From assembly GCF_001269385.1 (NCBI RefSeq), contig NZ_CXOO01000033.1, positions 1-64,000 of the forward strand: DNA of 64,000 nt. The letters run 5' to 3'. This document shows, piece by piece, positions 53,161 to 62,303 of this stretch. How positions within the stretch are numbered: position 1 is the stretch's first letter; each line of letters opens with the position of its first letter. The position numbers and the translations under genes were made by a program. The stretch comes from Limnohabitans sp. DM1. GTDB lineage: Bacteria; Pseudomonadota; Gammaproteobacteria; Burkholderiales; Burkholderiaceae_C. The notes under the pieces were generated by a model that had not been told where the DNA came from, searched no databases, and was given only the letters and a program-made list of their open reading frames with translations.

Positions 53161-54357
53161 ATGACCCATTCATTGACCTCCCGTCGCCAGATGCTGACCC
53201 AGGGCGCTGCTTTGATGAGCGCCAGTACCGCCAGCTTGCTGCTGCCTGAAACTGCTCTGGCCCAAAGCGGCAAGATCCGTGTGGGCTTTATGCTGCCCTA
53301 CACCGGCACCTTTGCCCAACTGGGCGTGGCCATTGAAAACGGGGTGCGCATGGCCATCAACGAACAAGGCGGCAAGCTCGGCGGCCGTGAGATCGAGTGG
53401 TTCAAAGTGGACGACGAGTCCGAGCCCTCCAAAGCCATCGAAAACGCGAACAAGCTGGTGCAACGCGACAAGGTCGATGTGCTGATCGGCACCGTGCACT
53501 CCGGCGTGCAAATGGGCATCCACCGCGTGGCCCGCGAAAGCGGCGTGATCAACCTGATCCCCAACGCCGGTGTGCACATCGCCACCCGCGCCCAGTGCGC
53601 CCCCAACGTGTTCCGCACCAGTTTCTCCAACAGCCAGCCCACCATGGCGCTGGGCGAGGCCATGGTCAAGCGCGGCCACAAAAAGGCGGTCTGGATCACC
53701 TGGAAATACGCCGCTGGCGACGAAGCCTTCGAGGGCTTCAAAGAAAGCTATACCAAAGCCGGTGGCACCATCATCAAGGAGTTGGGCCTGCCCTTCCCCA
53801 ACGTCGAGTTCCAGGCGCTGCTGACCGAAATCGCCGCGCTAAAGCCCGACGCTGTGGCTTGCTTCTTTGCAGGCGGCGGCGCGGCCAAGTTCTTGCGCGA
53901 CTACGCTGCTGCGGGCCTCAAGGGCAAGATTCCGCTGTATGGCTCGGGCTTTTTGACCGAGGGCGTGCTCGAAGCCGCAGGCCCCGCAGCCGATGGCGTG
54001 CTCACTGCCCTGCACTACGGCGACGGCATCGAGACCAAGCGCAACAAGGAATTCCGCCTCAACTACGCCAAGACCTTCAAGATGCAACCCGACGTGTACG
54101 CCGTGCAAGGCTACGACACGGGCTTGCTGCTGGTGCAAGGCGCCAACGCGGTCAAGGGCGATGTGAGCCAGAAGGCCAACATGATCAAGGCCATGGAAGT
54201 GGCCGTGATCGACAGCCCGCGCGGCAAATGGACCATGAGCAAGTCGCACAACCCGGTGCAAGACATTTACCTGCGCGAGGTTTCCAATAAGGAAAACAAG
54301 GTGATTGGGATCGCCGCCAAGGCCCTGGCCGACTCAGGCGCTGGCTGCCGCATGTGA
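53161..54357 (+). CDS. ABC transporter substrate-binding protein (branched-chain amino acid type)
   Basis: 398-residue periplasmic binding protein. The signal sequence has twin arginines (TSRRQMLTQ) and a hydrophobic core ending ALAQ. The mature protein has IRVGFMLPYTGTFAQLGVAIENG and RTSFSNSQPTMALG. It is separated from the livHMGF-type genes at 57680 only by the oxygenase locus, so it is the likely binding partner. Related systems import aromatic acids; this substrate is plausible but unproven. Confidence 0.9.
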   Translation: MTHSLTSRRQMLTQGAALMSASTASLLLPETALAQSGKIRVGFMLPYTGTFAQLGVAIENGVRMAINEQGGKLGGREIEWFKVDDESEPSKAIENANKLVQRDKVDVLIGTVHSGVQMGIHRVARESGVINLIPNAGVHIATRAQCAPNVFRTSFSNSQPTMALGEAMVKRGHKKAVWITWKYAAGDEAFEGFKESYTKAGGTIIKELGLPFPNVEFQALLTEIAALKPDAVACFFAGGGAAKFLRDYAAAGLKGKIPLYGSGFLTEGVLEAAGPAADGVLTALHYGDGIETKRNKEFRLNYAKTFKMQPDVYAVQGYDTGLLLVQGANAVKGDVSQKANMIKAMEVAVIDSPRGKWTMSKSHNPVQDIYLREVSNKENKVIGIAAKALADSGAGCRM

Positions 54358-54366
54358 TGCTGCCTC

Positions 54367-54385
54367 CCCCTGGGTCACCCAGGGG
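54367..54385 (+). terminator. Terminator-like hairpin after the binding-protein gene
   Basis: CCCCTGGGT-C-ACCCAGGGG, a 9-bp stem ten bases after the stop; no T tract follows, so efficiency is uncertain. The convergent LysR gene ends at 54455. Confidence 0.55.
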
Positions 54386-54454
54386 CGGCGGGGGGGTCAA
54401 AGCCCAACAAGCGCAACCCATTTGGCCGTGATCCTCCACAAGGCGGAACACTCG

Positions 54455-55390
54455 TCAAATGGGTTTTTCTTCGCCTGGCACCTGACCATCCCCAAAAAGA
54501 CCCCAGGTCAATTGCCGCAGCCATTGGTGACCCGGGTCACGGTGCAAGCGACTGTGCCAAAACTGGTGGATGGCGCTTTGCGCCAGGGGTATCGGTAAAT
54601 CGCGTTTGACGAGACCAAACGGTTCGAGGACGCGGTCCGCAAACCGTTCGGGCACGGTGGCAATCAGGTTCGAGTGGCGCAGCACATCACCCAGGGCCAC
54701 ATAGTGCGGCACGGTCAAACGAAACTGCCGACGCAATTTTTGATTTTCCAAAGCGACATCGACCCGGCCATGGCCTGTGCCGGCCGCCACGATGCGCACA
54801 TGCTCGGCGGCGGTGAATGCCGCCAGATGCAGCATGTCTTGTTCTGCCAGCGCATGCCCTTGGCGCATCAAACAAATGTATTTCTGCCGAAACAAGGCTT
54901 GCTGAAAAAACCCCGCCTGCAGCTGCGGCAACAAACCCATGGCCAGGTCAATGCGGCCGGTGGCCATGTCCTCTTTGAGCGAGGCCTGCGTCACGCTGAC
55001 CACCTGCAAAGTCACCCCGGGGGCTGAACGCGTCAAGGCATCCACCAGCACCGGCAAAAAATACATCTCGCCCACATCGGTCATGGCCAGGGTGAAGCTG
55101 CGCGTGCTCAGCGACGGGTCAAATGCCGCCCGCACATTCAAGGCTTGTTGCAAACCATCCAAAGCCAGGGCCACGGGTTCGGCCAATTGCAAGGCATAGG
55201 GCGTGGGCTCCATGCGCCCTTGCGTGCGCAAAAAAAGCTCATCGCCCAAAGTGCTGCGCAAACGCCCCAAGGCACTGCTGACGGCCGGCTGGCTCATGCC
55301 CAGCACCTCAGCCACCGTGGACACCCGCTTCTTCAATAGCAAGTGATGCAAGACCACCAACAGGTTCAGATCGATTTTGGAGATGTCCAT
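54455..55390 (-). CDS. LysR-family transcription regulator
   Basis: 311-residue LTTR: winged HTH at residues 1-65 (IDLNLLVVLHHLLLKKRVSTVAE, MSQPAVSSALGRLR) and a periplasmic-binding-like effector domain (about 90-300). It resembles NodD/NahR-type activators that sense aromatic inducers. Divergent from the oxygenase genes, with a T-N11-A site between them, so it is the likely regulator of the salicylate-type oxygenase. Confidence 0.92.
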   Translation of the reverse strand: MDISKIDLNLLVVLHHLLLKKRVSTVAEVLGMSQPAVSSALGRLRSTLGDELFLRTQGRMEPTPYALQLAEPVALALDGLQQALNVRAAFDPSLSTRSFTLAMTDVGEMYFLPVLVDALTRSAPGVTLQVVSVTQASLKEDMATGRIDLAMGLLPQLQAGFFQQALFRQKYICLMRQGHALAEQDMLHLAAFTAAEHVRIVAAGTGHGRVDVALENQKLRRQFRLTVPHYVALGDVLRHSNLIATVPERFADRVLEPFGLVKRDLPIPLAQSAIHQFWHSRLHRDPGHQWLRQLTWGLFGDGQVPGEEKPI

Positions 55391-55408
55391 GGGAAGACGC
55401 CCTTTGAT

Positions 55409-55423
55409 ATTTGATTTTCAAAT
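55409..55423. promoter_or_regulatory. T-N11-A LysR-type operator
   Basis: ATTTGA-TTT-TCAAAT, a perfect inverted repeat with a three-base centre fitting the T-N11-A LysR consensus, in the gap between the divergent LysR gene and the oxygenase gene (19 bases from the regulator start). Confidence 0.65.
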
Positions 55424-55501
55424 ACTGACTATACAAATAATCCGGTTTACTAATTTTTAGATTTTACGCATGATCCAGGTCAAGTTTCATCAGGAGTCTC
55501 C

Positions 55502-56767
55502 ATGCAGGAACACCCCATTCACTGGGAGACACAGGGCACGAGCCGTGTGCCCTTTGCCCTTTATGCCAACCAGGACAGCCACAAAAAAGAGCTGGACCGT
55601 TTTTTCTACAAAGCCCACTGGAGCTATGTGGGCCTGGAGGCCGAAGTCCCCAACCCGGGCGACTTCAAACGGACCGTGATCGGTGAGCGCTCTGTCATCC
55701 TGACCCGCAGCCAGGACGGTCAAATTCACGTCGTTGAAAACGTCTGCGCACACCGGGGTATGGCGTTTTGCCGTGAGCGCCATGGCAACAAAAAAGAACT
55801 GGTTTGCCCCTACCACCAGTGGAGCTATGCGCTCGATGGCCAGCTGCAAGGCGTGCCTTTCCGCCGTGGCGTGCGCCAGGATGGCAAGGTCAACGGCGGC
55901 ATGCCCGCCGACTTTGACCCCAAGGACCATGGACTGACCTCGCTGAAAGTGGCCACACGGGGTGGGGTGGTGTTCGCCTCGTTTGACCACGCGGTGGAAT
56001 CGCTCGAAGACTTCATGGGCCCCACCATCCTGCGGTACTTTGACCGCCTGTTCAACGGCCGCAAACTCACCATCCTGGGCTACAACCGACAGCACATCCC
56101 GGGCAACTGGAAGCTGATGCAGGAAAACATCAAAGACCCTTACCACCCCGGTCTGCTGCACACCTGGTTTGTGACCTTTGGCCTCTGGCGTGCTGACAAC
56201 AAATCCGAGCTGCGCATGGACGAACACCACCGACACGCGGCCATGATTTCCACGCGCGGCTCAGCGGGTCAGGCTGCGGGTGACAAAGCCCAGGTCACGC
56301 AAGTGAGCAGCTTCAAGGCCAGCATGCAGCTCCATGACCCGAGCTTTCTGGACATCGTGCCCGAGCCTTGGTGGCAATTGGGTGATCAGATGCCTACGGC
56401 CGTGATGATGACGCTGTTTCCCAGCGTGATTTTTCAGCAGCAGGTCAACAGCGTGTCCACCCGCCACATCCAGCCTGACGGCCATGGCGCATTCGACTTT
56501 GTCTGGACGCATTTTGGCTTTGAAGACGACACGCCCGAGATGACCGAGCGCCGCTTGCGCCAGTCCAACCTGTTTGGCCCGGCGGGCTTCGTGTCGGCCG
56601 ACGACGGCGAAGTGATCGAGTTTTCGCAGCAGGCCTTTGAAAGCAAACCCGAGCACCGCATGCTGGTGGAGCTGGGTGGACGCGATGTGGGCGAGACCGA
56701 CCACATGGTGACCGAAACCCTGATCCGGGGCATGTACGAATACTGGCGCAAAGTGATGGAGGATTGA
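55502..56767 (+). CDS. nagG: Salicylate 5-hydroxylase-like Rieske oxygenase, large subunit
   Basis: 421-residue alpha subunit of a ring-hydroxylating oxygenase. Rieske [2Fe-2S] ligands C82/H84 (CAHRG) and C102/H105 (CPYH). Mononuclear Fe ligands in [16 protein letters not shown]212, H215 and H220. From memory it is close to NagG, the salicylate 5-hydroxylase large subunit that yields gentisate; anthranilate-type oxygenases are the nearest alternative. AGGAG precedes the ATG. Followed by its small subunit and a Rieske ferredoxin. Confidence 0.85.
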   Translation: MQEHPIHWETQGTSRVPFALYANQDSHKKELDRFFYKAHWSYVGLEAEVPNPGDFKRTVIGERSVILTRSQDGQIHVVENVCAHRGMAFCRERHGNKKELVCPYHQWSYALDGQLQGVPFRRGVRQDGKVNGGMPADFDPKDHGLTSLKVATRGGVVFASFDHAVESLEDFMGPTILRYFDRLFNGRKLTILGYNRQHIPGNWKLMQENIKDPYHPGLLHTWFVTFGLWRADNKSELRMDEHHRHAAMISTRGSAGQAAGDKAQVTQVSSFKASMQLHDPSFLDIVPEPWWQLGDQMPTAVMMTLFPSVIFQQQVNSVSTRHIQPDGHGAFDFVWTHFGFEDDTPEMTERRLRQSNLFGPAGFVSADDGEVIEFSQQAFESKPEHRMLVELGGRDVGETDHMVTETLIRGMYEYWRKVMED

Positions 56768-56769
56768 TC

Positions 56770-57255
56770 ATGGCCAAACCCTTGATAGACCTGCAAACCT
56801 GGTTCGACATCCAGCAGCTTTATGCCGATTACGCCAGCGCCGTGGACAGCGGCCAATGGGACCTGTGGCCCGAATTTTTCACCGAGCAGTGCGTGTACAA
56901 ACTGCAACCGCGTGAAAACTTTGATCGGGGCTTTCCGCTGTGCACGCTGTCTTTCACCAGCAAGGGCATGCTCAAGGACCGCGCCTATGGCATCCAAGAG
57001 ACGCTTTACCACGACCCCTATTACCAGCGGCATGTGGTGGGCGCGCCCATGGTGCGTCGCGTTGAAGACGGTCGCATTCACGCCGAAGCCAACTACGCGG
57101 TATTTCGCACCAAGCTCGACAAGGAAAGCACCGTGTTCAATGTGGGCCGCTACATCGACACCATCGTGCCAACCCCCGAAGGCTTCAAGTTCGCTGAACG
57201 GCTTTGCGTGTACGACAGCGAGATGATTCCCAACTCCATCATTTACCCCATCTGA
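56770..57255 (+). CDS. nagH: Salicylate 5-hydroxylase-like small (beta) subunit
   Basis: 161-residue SnoaL/NTF2-fold subunit that supports the trimeric oxygenase: [19 protein letters not shown], then [21 protein letters not shown] overlaps the stop region of the large-subunit gene. Length and order match NagH. Confidence 0.85.
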   Translation: MAKPLIDLQTWFDIQQLYADYASAVDSGQWDLWPEFFTEQCVYKLQPRENFDRGFPLCTLSFTSKGMLKDRAYGIQETLYHDPYYQRHVVGAPMVRRVEDGRIHAEANYAVFRTKLDKESTVFNVGRYIDTIVPTPEGFKFAERLCVYDSEMIPNSIIYPI

Positions 57256-57268
57256 TCGTGAACCCCCT

Positions 57269-57586
57269 ATGACCGTATGGACCGACGTGGCCGCCGAGGC
57301 CGATTTGTTTGAAGGCGCAGGCATCGCCGTCGCCCCCGATGGCCAGGACATTGCCGTCTTCAAACTCGAAGATGGCGGCGTTTTTGCCATCAACAACCTG
57401 TGCAGCCATGGCAACGCCAAACTCTGCGATGGCTTCGTCGAAGGCCACCATGTGGAGTGCCCCTTTCATCAGGCGCTGTTTGATGTGCGCGATGGCTCCG
57501 TAAGCTGCGGCCCGGCCACCGAGCCGGTCAAGACTTGGCCGGTCAAGATTGAGAATGGCCGAGTTCTGCTGAAGCTCGATCAGTGA
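57269..57586 (+). CDS. Rieske-type ferredoxin of the oxygenase
   Basis: 105-residue [2Fe-2S] ferredoxin that passes electrons to the oxygenase. Rieske ligands C45/H47 (NLCSHGNA) and C64/H67 (ECPFHQ). In nag clusters the equivalent is NagAb. The flavin reductase (NagAa-like) that would complete the chain is not in the window. Confidence 0.88.
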   Translation: MTVWTDVAAEADLFEGAGIAVAPDGQDIAVFKLEDGGVFAINNLCSHGNAKLCDGFVEGHHVECPFHQALFDVRDGSVSCGPATEPVKTWPVKIENGRVLLKLDQ

Positions 57587-57613
57587 CGGCAAAGCAACCG
57601 TTAAACTAGCCAG

Positions 57614-57637
57614 CGGCGGACTTGTTCCGCCGTTTTT
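57614..57637 (+). terminator. Terminator after the ferredoxin gene
   Basis: CGGCGGA-CTTGT-TCCGCCG stem followed by five T, dividing the oxygenase operon from the transporter genes. Confidence 0.82.
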
Positions 57638-57679
57638 ACAAGCGCTTTTGCTTGACTCTTTCCTTTGGACGCAGATCTG

Positions 57680-58543
57680 ATGGACTTCGTGAATTTTTTG
57701 ATCCAGCTGCTCAACAGCGTCCAGTACGGGCTGCTGTTGTTCATGCTGGCTGCGGGCCTGACGCTGATCTTCGGCATCATGGGCGTGGTGAATTTGGCGC
57801 ACGGCAGCTTTTACATGCTGGGGGCTTACCTGGCTTGGTCTTTGGCCGCGCAGCTGGGCAGCTTCACGCTGGCCATCATCGTGGGCACGGCTTTGTCCGT
57901 GGCTTTTGGTCTGCTCATTGAGCGCTTGCTGTTTCGCCACTTCTACCACCGTGACCACTTGGACCAAGTGCTGCTCACGTTTGGCCTGATTTACGTGTTT
58001 GAAGAGCTGCGCTCCATGATTTGGGGTGACGATGTCCACGGCCTGCCCGTGCCCGAGTTGCTGGCCGCGTCCATTCCCCTCACCGAAAACCTGTCTTATC
58101 CGGTGTACCGCCTGTTCATGTCGGGCGTGTGCCTGGTGCTGGCGCTGGGTCTGTATTTGCTGATCTCCAAAACCCGATTGGGCATGAAGATCCGTGCAGG
58201 AGCCTTCAACCGCGAGATGACCGAATCGCTGGGTGTGAACATCAAGCTGATCCACTCGGTGGTGTTCGCTCTGGGCATTGGCCTGGCCTCGATCGCGGGC
58301 ATGATCGCCGCGCCTGTATCGAGCGTCTACCCCAACATGGGCTCACAGGTCTTGATCATGTGCTTTGTGGTGGTGGTCATTGGCGGCATCGGCTCGGTGC
58401 GCGGCGCTTTGATCGCCGCCTTGCTGGTCGGCTTGGTCGACACCTTTGGCAAGGTGCTGCTGCCCCAAGCCTCGGGCATGCTGGTGTATGTGCTGATGGC
58501 AGCTGTGCTGCTGTACAAACCCGAAGGCCTGTTCAAGCAATGA
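57680..58543 (+). CDS. livH: Branched-chain-type ABC transporter permease LivH
   Basis: 287-residue inner-membrane permease: eight or so helices, with GLTLIFGIMGVVNLAHGSFYMLGAY near the N-terminus and VVVVIGGIGSVRGALIAALLVG, both standard for LivH. Start taken at ATG 57680. First gene of the HMGF set, 14 bases before livM. Likely imports the aromatic acid handled by the oxygenase. Confidence 0.92.
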   Translation: MDFVNFLIQLLNSVQYGLLLFMLAAGLTLIFGIMGVVNLAHGSFYMLGAYLAWSLAAQLGSFTLAIIVGTALSVAFGLLIERLLFRHFYHRDHLDQVLLTFGLIYVFEELRSMIWGDDVHGLPVPELLAASIPLTENLSYPVYRLFMSGVCLVLALGLYLLISKTRLGMKIRAGAFNREMTESLGVNIKLIHSVVFALGIGLASIAGMIAAPVSSVYPNMGSQVLIMCFVVVVIGGIGSVRGALIAALLVGLVDTFGKVLLPQASGMLVYVLMAAVLLYKPEGLFKQ

Positions 58544-58556
58544 AAATGACAACGAC

Positions 58557-59564
58557 ATGAGCACGCCCCAAATTCACCTTGAAACCCTGCCGCGCAGCAT
58601 CCAGCTGGTGATGGTGCTGGGCTTTTTGGCGCTCGCCGCCTTCCCCTTTGTCGGCTCCGACTTCTACACGGCCATGGTCGTGCGCATGATGATCCTGGCC
58701 ATCCTGGCCATGAGCCTGGATTTGCTGCAAGGCGTCACCGGCCTGGTGTCGCTGGGCCACGCCGCCTACTTTGGCCTGGCCGGTTATGTGCTGGCTTTTG
58801 TGACGCCGCAAAACGAGCCGATCAGTTTATACACCAGCTTGCCCTTAGCGGTGGGCGGCTCAGCATTGGCGGCTTTGGTCATTGGCTTTTTGGTGGTGCG
58901 CACGCACGGCATCTACTTCATCATGGTGACCATGGCCTTTGCGCAAATGATTTTCTTCATCTTCTTCGACAACAAGGCGCTGGGTGGCTCGGACGGTTTG
59001 TTCCTGAACTTCCGCCCCGATGCAGGCATCATCGACCTGGAAAACAAACGCGTGTTTTATTACTTCACGTTGGGCTGTTTGCTGGCGGTGTATGTGTTTT
59101 TGCGCCGCCTGCTCTGGAGCCCCTTTGGCCGAGCGCTGTCGGGCATCCGCGTGAACGAGCACCGCATGCGGGCGCTGGGCTTCAACACCTTCAGCCACAA
59201 GCTGGCGGCCTTCACACTGGCGGGTGCCTTGGCGGGTTTGGCGGGTTATTTGTTCGCGGCGCAAACCGGTTTTGTGAACCCCGAACTCATGGGCTTTCAC
59301 CTCAGTGCACACGCCATCATGATGGTGATTTTGGGCGGCATGGGCAATTTTGCAGGGGCCATTGTGGGCGCCTTCAGCTTTGAATATCTGCTGCACCTGT
59401 TCAAGGACCTGCCCAATGTGGGCAACTTCAAAACCGGCAAGCACTGGCAAATGTGGATGGGCTTGTTCATCGTGGCGCTGATCATCTTTGCGCCCAAAGG
59501 CATTTTGGGCCTGATCAACCGGGCTTTTGGCAGCAAAACAGCCAAGGGGGCGGGTCATGACTGA
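58557..59564 (+). CDS. livM: Branched-chain-type ABC transporter permease LivM
   Basis: 335-residue inner-membrane permease: DLLQGVTGLVSLGHAAYFGLAGY and VILGGMGNFAGAIVGAFSFEY are typical LivM signatures. Overlaps livG by eight bases. Confidence 0.92.
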   Translation: MSTPQIHLETLPRSIQLVMVLGFLALAAFPFVGSDFYTAMVVRMMILAILAMSLDLLQGVTGLVSLGHAAYFGLAGYVLAFVTPQNEPISLYTSLPLAVGGSALAALVIGFLVVRTHGIYFIMVTMAFAQMIFFIFFDNKALGGSDGLFLNFRPDAGIIDLENKRVFYYFTLGCLLAVYVFLRRLLWSPFGRALSGIRVNEHRMRALGFNTFSHKLAAFTLAGALAGLAGYLFAAQTGFVNPELMGFHLSAHAIMMVILGGMGNFAGAIVGAFSFEYLLHLFKDLPNVGNFKTGKHWQMWMGLFIVALIIFAPKGILGLINRAFGSKTAKGAGHD

Positions 59565-60324
59565 TCGCCAAGTCTTGTTGTCCGCCCGTGGCTTGACCAA
59601 ACGCTTTGGCGGCTTGGCGGCTGTGAATGAGGTTTCGCTGGATTTGTGGCTCGGCCAGATCCACGCGGTGATTGGCCCCAACGGCGCGGGCAAGTCCACG
59701 CTGACCAACCTGCTCTCGGGCGACCTGCCGCCCACCAGCGGCAGCATCACCCTCAATGGCCAAGACATCACCGGCTGGACCCCCGAAAAAATCTCGCGCC
59801 ACGGCTTGGGCCGCAGCTACCAAAAAACAAACATCTTCAGCACCTTCAGCGTGTGGGACAACGTGCGCCTGGCCGCCCAATCGCGTGTGCAGCCCTCGCC
59901 CTTCAACCCGCTGGGCTGGTTGAAGACAGCGGCCCGCATGCAGGCTGTGAACCAGCGGGCTGAACGCGCGATGGAACTGGCGGGGCTGCAAGACCGCCGC
60001 CACGCCCAAGCCGGGGCCACCAGCCACGGCGAGCAACGCCAGCTCGAAATCGCCATGACCTTGGCCACCGAACCCCGGGTGCTGTTGCTCGACGAGCCGC
60101 TGGCGGGCATGGGCCAGGCCGAGGCCGAGCGCATGGTGCAGCTGCTGCTGCGCCTCAAAAAAGAACACGCCATCTTGCTGGTGGAGCACGACATGGACGC
60201 CGTGTTCACGCTGGCCGACCACCTCACGGTGATGGTCAACGGGCAAGTGATTGCGAGCGACACGCCTGTGGCAGTGCGGGCCGATGCGGGTGTGCAGGCC
60301 GCTTACCTGGGCGAGGAACACTGA
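59557..60324 (+). CDS. livG: ABC transporter ATP-binding protein LivG
   Basis: 255-residue ATPase. Walker A GPNGAGKST, a signature region around SHGEQRQLEIAMTLA (LSGGQ replaced by SHGEQ, usual for LivG), Walker B VLLLDEPLAGMG and the H-switch VEHDMD. Overlaps livM and is one base from livF. Confidence 0.93.
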   Translation: MTDRQVLLSARGLTKRFGGLAAVNEVSLDLWLGQIHAVIGPNGAGKSTLTNLLSGDLPPTSGSITLNGQDITGWTPEKISRHGLGRSYQKTNIFSTFSVWDNVRLAAQSRVQPSPFNPLGWLKTAARMQAVNQRAERAMELAGLQDRRHAQAGATSHGEQRQLEIAMTLATEPRVLLLDEPLAGMGQAEAERMVQLLLRLKKEHAILLVEHDMDAVFTLADHLTVMVNGQVIASDTPVAVRADAGVQAAYLGEEH

Positions 60325-60325
60325 C

Positions 60326-61039
60326 ATGAGCGATTTGTTGATCCAGGCCCAAGACCTGAACACCTATTACGGCGCGAGCCACATCCTGCGTGGCGTGAAC
60401 TTTTCTGTGGGCCGTGGCGAGACGATTGGCCTCATGGGCCGCAACGGCATGGGCAAAAGCACCCTGCTCAAAACCCTCATGGGCATCGTGCCGCCACGCA
60501 CGGGCACGGTGGACATCAAGGGCCAACGCATGAACGGCCGCCCCACCTTTGAAGTGGCGCAACTGGGCATCGCCTATGTGCCTGAGGGCCGGGGTATTTT
60601 CGGCAACCTGAGTGTGGTGGAAAACCTGCAAATGGCCGCCCGGCCTGGCACCAACGGGCAACGCGACTGGACGTACGATCGCGTGCTCGAGACCTTCCCT
60701 CGCCTCAAAGAACGCCTGGGCCACGGCGGCCAGCAACTGTCGGGCGGCGAGCAGCAAATGCTCACCATCGGCCGGGCGCTCATGACCAACCCCGACGTGC
60801 TCATCCTGGACGAAGCCACCGAAGGCCTGGCCCCGCTGATCGCCCGCGACATCTGGCGCATCTGCAGCCTGATCAAGGAAAGTGGCATCAGCTCGATCAT
60901 CGTCGACAAGAACTGGAAACACGTCACCCAGATCACCGACCGCAACATCATCCTCGTCAAAGGCCAGGTGGTGTTCGAAGGCTCCTCGCAAATCCTGTTG
61001 AACGACCCGAGTGTGCTGGAGCAGCATTTGGGGGTTTGA
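60326..61039 (+). CDS. livF: ABC transporter ATP-binding protein LivF
   Basis: 237-residue ATPase. Walker A GRNGMGKST, signature LSGGEQQ, Walker B VLILDEATEGLAP and a VDKN at the H-loop position (Asn not His; atypical but seen in LivF relatives). Last gene of the HMGF set. It sits close to the repeat element at 61074. Confidence 0.92.
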   Translation: MSDLLIQAQDLNTYYGASHILRGVNFSVGRGETIGLMGRNGMGKSTLLKTLMGIVPPRTGTVDIKGQRMNGRPTFEVAQLGIAYVPEGRGIFGNLSVVENLQMAARPGTNGQRDWTYDRVLETFPRLKERLGHGGQQLSGGEQQMLTIGRALMTNPDVLILDEATEGLAPLIARDIWRICSLIKESGISSIIVDKNWKHVTQITDRNIILVKGQVVFEGSSQILLNDPSVLEQHLGV

Positions 61040-61073
61040 GCCACTGAGCTCAATCCAGCACCAATGCCAATGA

Positions 61074-61245
61074 TGGATCCGGCCCTTTGAAGTCTGCAGG
61101 TTGACTTCGATCTTGCACCTTGTGGGACCCAGCTCTGCTGGCGATCAGACGCTTGTGGACCACAGGCTTTTCGCTTGGCTGGCAAGCTCCCACAAAATCC
61201 TCACAACGGGCAACACACGGCTCAGACTTCATCGGGCCGAATCTA
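61074..61245. repeat. Interspersed GGCCGGATC element (copy D)
   Basis: From TGGATCCGGCCC to GGGCCGAATCTA (ending 61245), nearly identical to copy C over its length, in the same orientation. It follows livF. The rest of the 440-base gap holds a separate segment (about 61259-61365) with GATTGCCGCG, TCATTGCGAGCGCAGCGTGG and GGCAATCC, a known dispersed-repeat style, and no gene. Confidence 0.8.
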
Positions 61246-61481
61246 TTAATAAGCCCCAGCTGGATTGCCGCGTCCCGCCATGTCGCTTCGCTCCTCGCGG
61301 CTCAAGGCAGCTCCTCGCCATGACGAAATGCTGGTCATTGCGAGCGCAGCGTGGCAATCCATGACTTGGGGTCACGTCAGTACAGCGCCAGCATCACTTA
61401 TTTTGCAAGGGTCTTCACCAACGCACAATCGGCCTGAGCGATGCCAGAATCAATCCTTTCACTCAATGCTTCAGGGAGCTC

Positions 61482-62303
61482 ATGTTTCGCAATGCAGTCA
61501 TCACGGGCGCCTGTGGCGGGCTGGGTCAATCGCTGGCGCGGCAGCTGATCGCGCAAGGCACACACGTCGCTTTGGTCGGCATGAACCGCACCGCCCTGCA
61601 GGCGCTGGCCGATCTGGCCCCTGAGCGTTGCCGCATTTACACCCCCGACGTGTCCGATGCCCACGCCATGCAAACCATGGCCAGCGACTGGCTCACGCAG
61701 CACGGCGCGCCCGACCTGGTGGTGGCCAATGCGGGTGTGGCAGGCGGCTTTGACACCACAGAGGCGCAAGACCTGGCCGTGATGCGCCGCATGCTCGAGA
61801 TCAACCTGCTGGGCGTGGCCACCACCTTTCAGCCTTTTTTGGGCGCCATGCACAGCAGCGGCCAATCGGGTGCGCTGGTGGGCGTGGCCAGCATTGCGGG
61901 CTGGCGTGGCATGCCGGGCAACGGGGCCTATTGCGCCAGCAAGGCCGGGCTGATCGCCTATTTGCAAAGCCTGCGCGCCGAACTGCGCCGCAGCCCCATC
62001 ACCGTGCACACCATCAACCCGGGCTACTTGCGTACAGCGCTCACGGCGGGCAACACCTTTGCCATGCCCGGCCTGCTCGAACCCGACGATGCGGCCCGCG
62101 CCCTGCTGCAAGGCGTGGCCCGTGGCCGCGAACACATCGTGCTGCCGCGCCATGTGGGCTGGCTGTCACGCACGCTGTCGTTGCTGCCTGCACGCTGGCA
62201 CGACCACATCCTGCTGGGCCAACCCCGCAAACCACGCGCCGGACAAGCCGGTGCCACCGACATCCCCGGGCTGACAACGCCCCCCACACACCATGACCGC
62301 TGA
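61482..62303 (+). CDS. SDR-family oxidoreductase
   Basis: 273-residue short-chain dehydrogenase: TGACGGLGQSLARQL nucleotide motif, NAGVAGG, the catalytic Ser in VASIAGW and YCASKAG with Tyr and Lys. C-terminal basic segment with HVGWLSRTLSLLP, often membrane-associated in such proteins. Its end overlaps the next gene by 11 bases, so they are coupled. Confidence 0.88.
   Translation: MFRNAVITGACGGLGQSLARQLIAQGTHVALVGMNRTALQALADLAPERCRIYTPDVSDAHAMQTMASDWLTQHGAPDLVVANAGVAGGFDTTEAQDLAVMRRMLEINLLGVATTFQPFLGAMHSSGQSGALVGVASIAGWRGMPGNGAYCASKAGLIAYLQSLRAELRRSPITVHTINPGYLRTALTAGNTFAMPGLLEPDDAARALLQGVARGREHIVLPRHVGWLSRTLSLLPARWHDHILLGQPRKPRAGQAGATDIPGLTTPPTHHDR

Noticed and set aside
61259-61365. Possible small gene or RNA after the repeat element
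   Set aside because: It is a low-complexity stretch resembling the common TCATTGCGAGC dispersed repeats; no promoter, ORF or stable fold was convincing.
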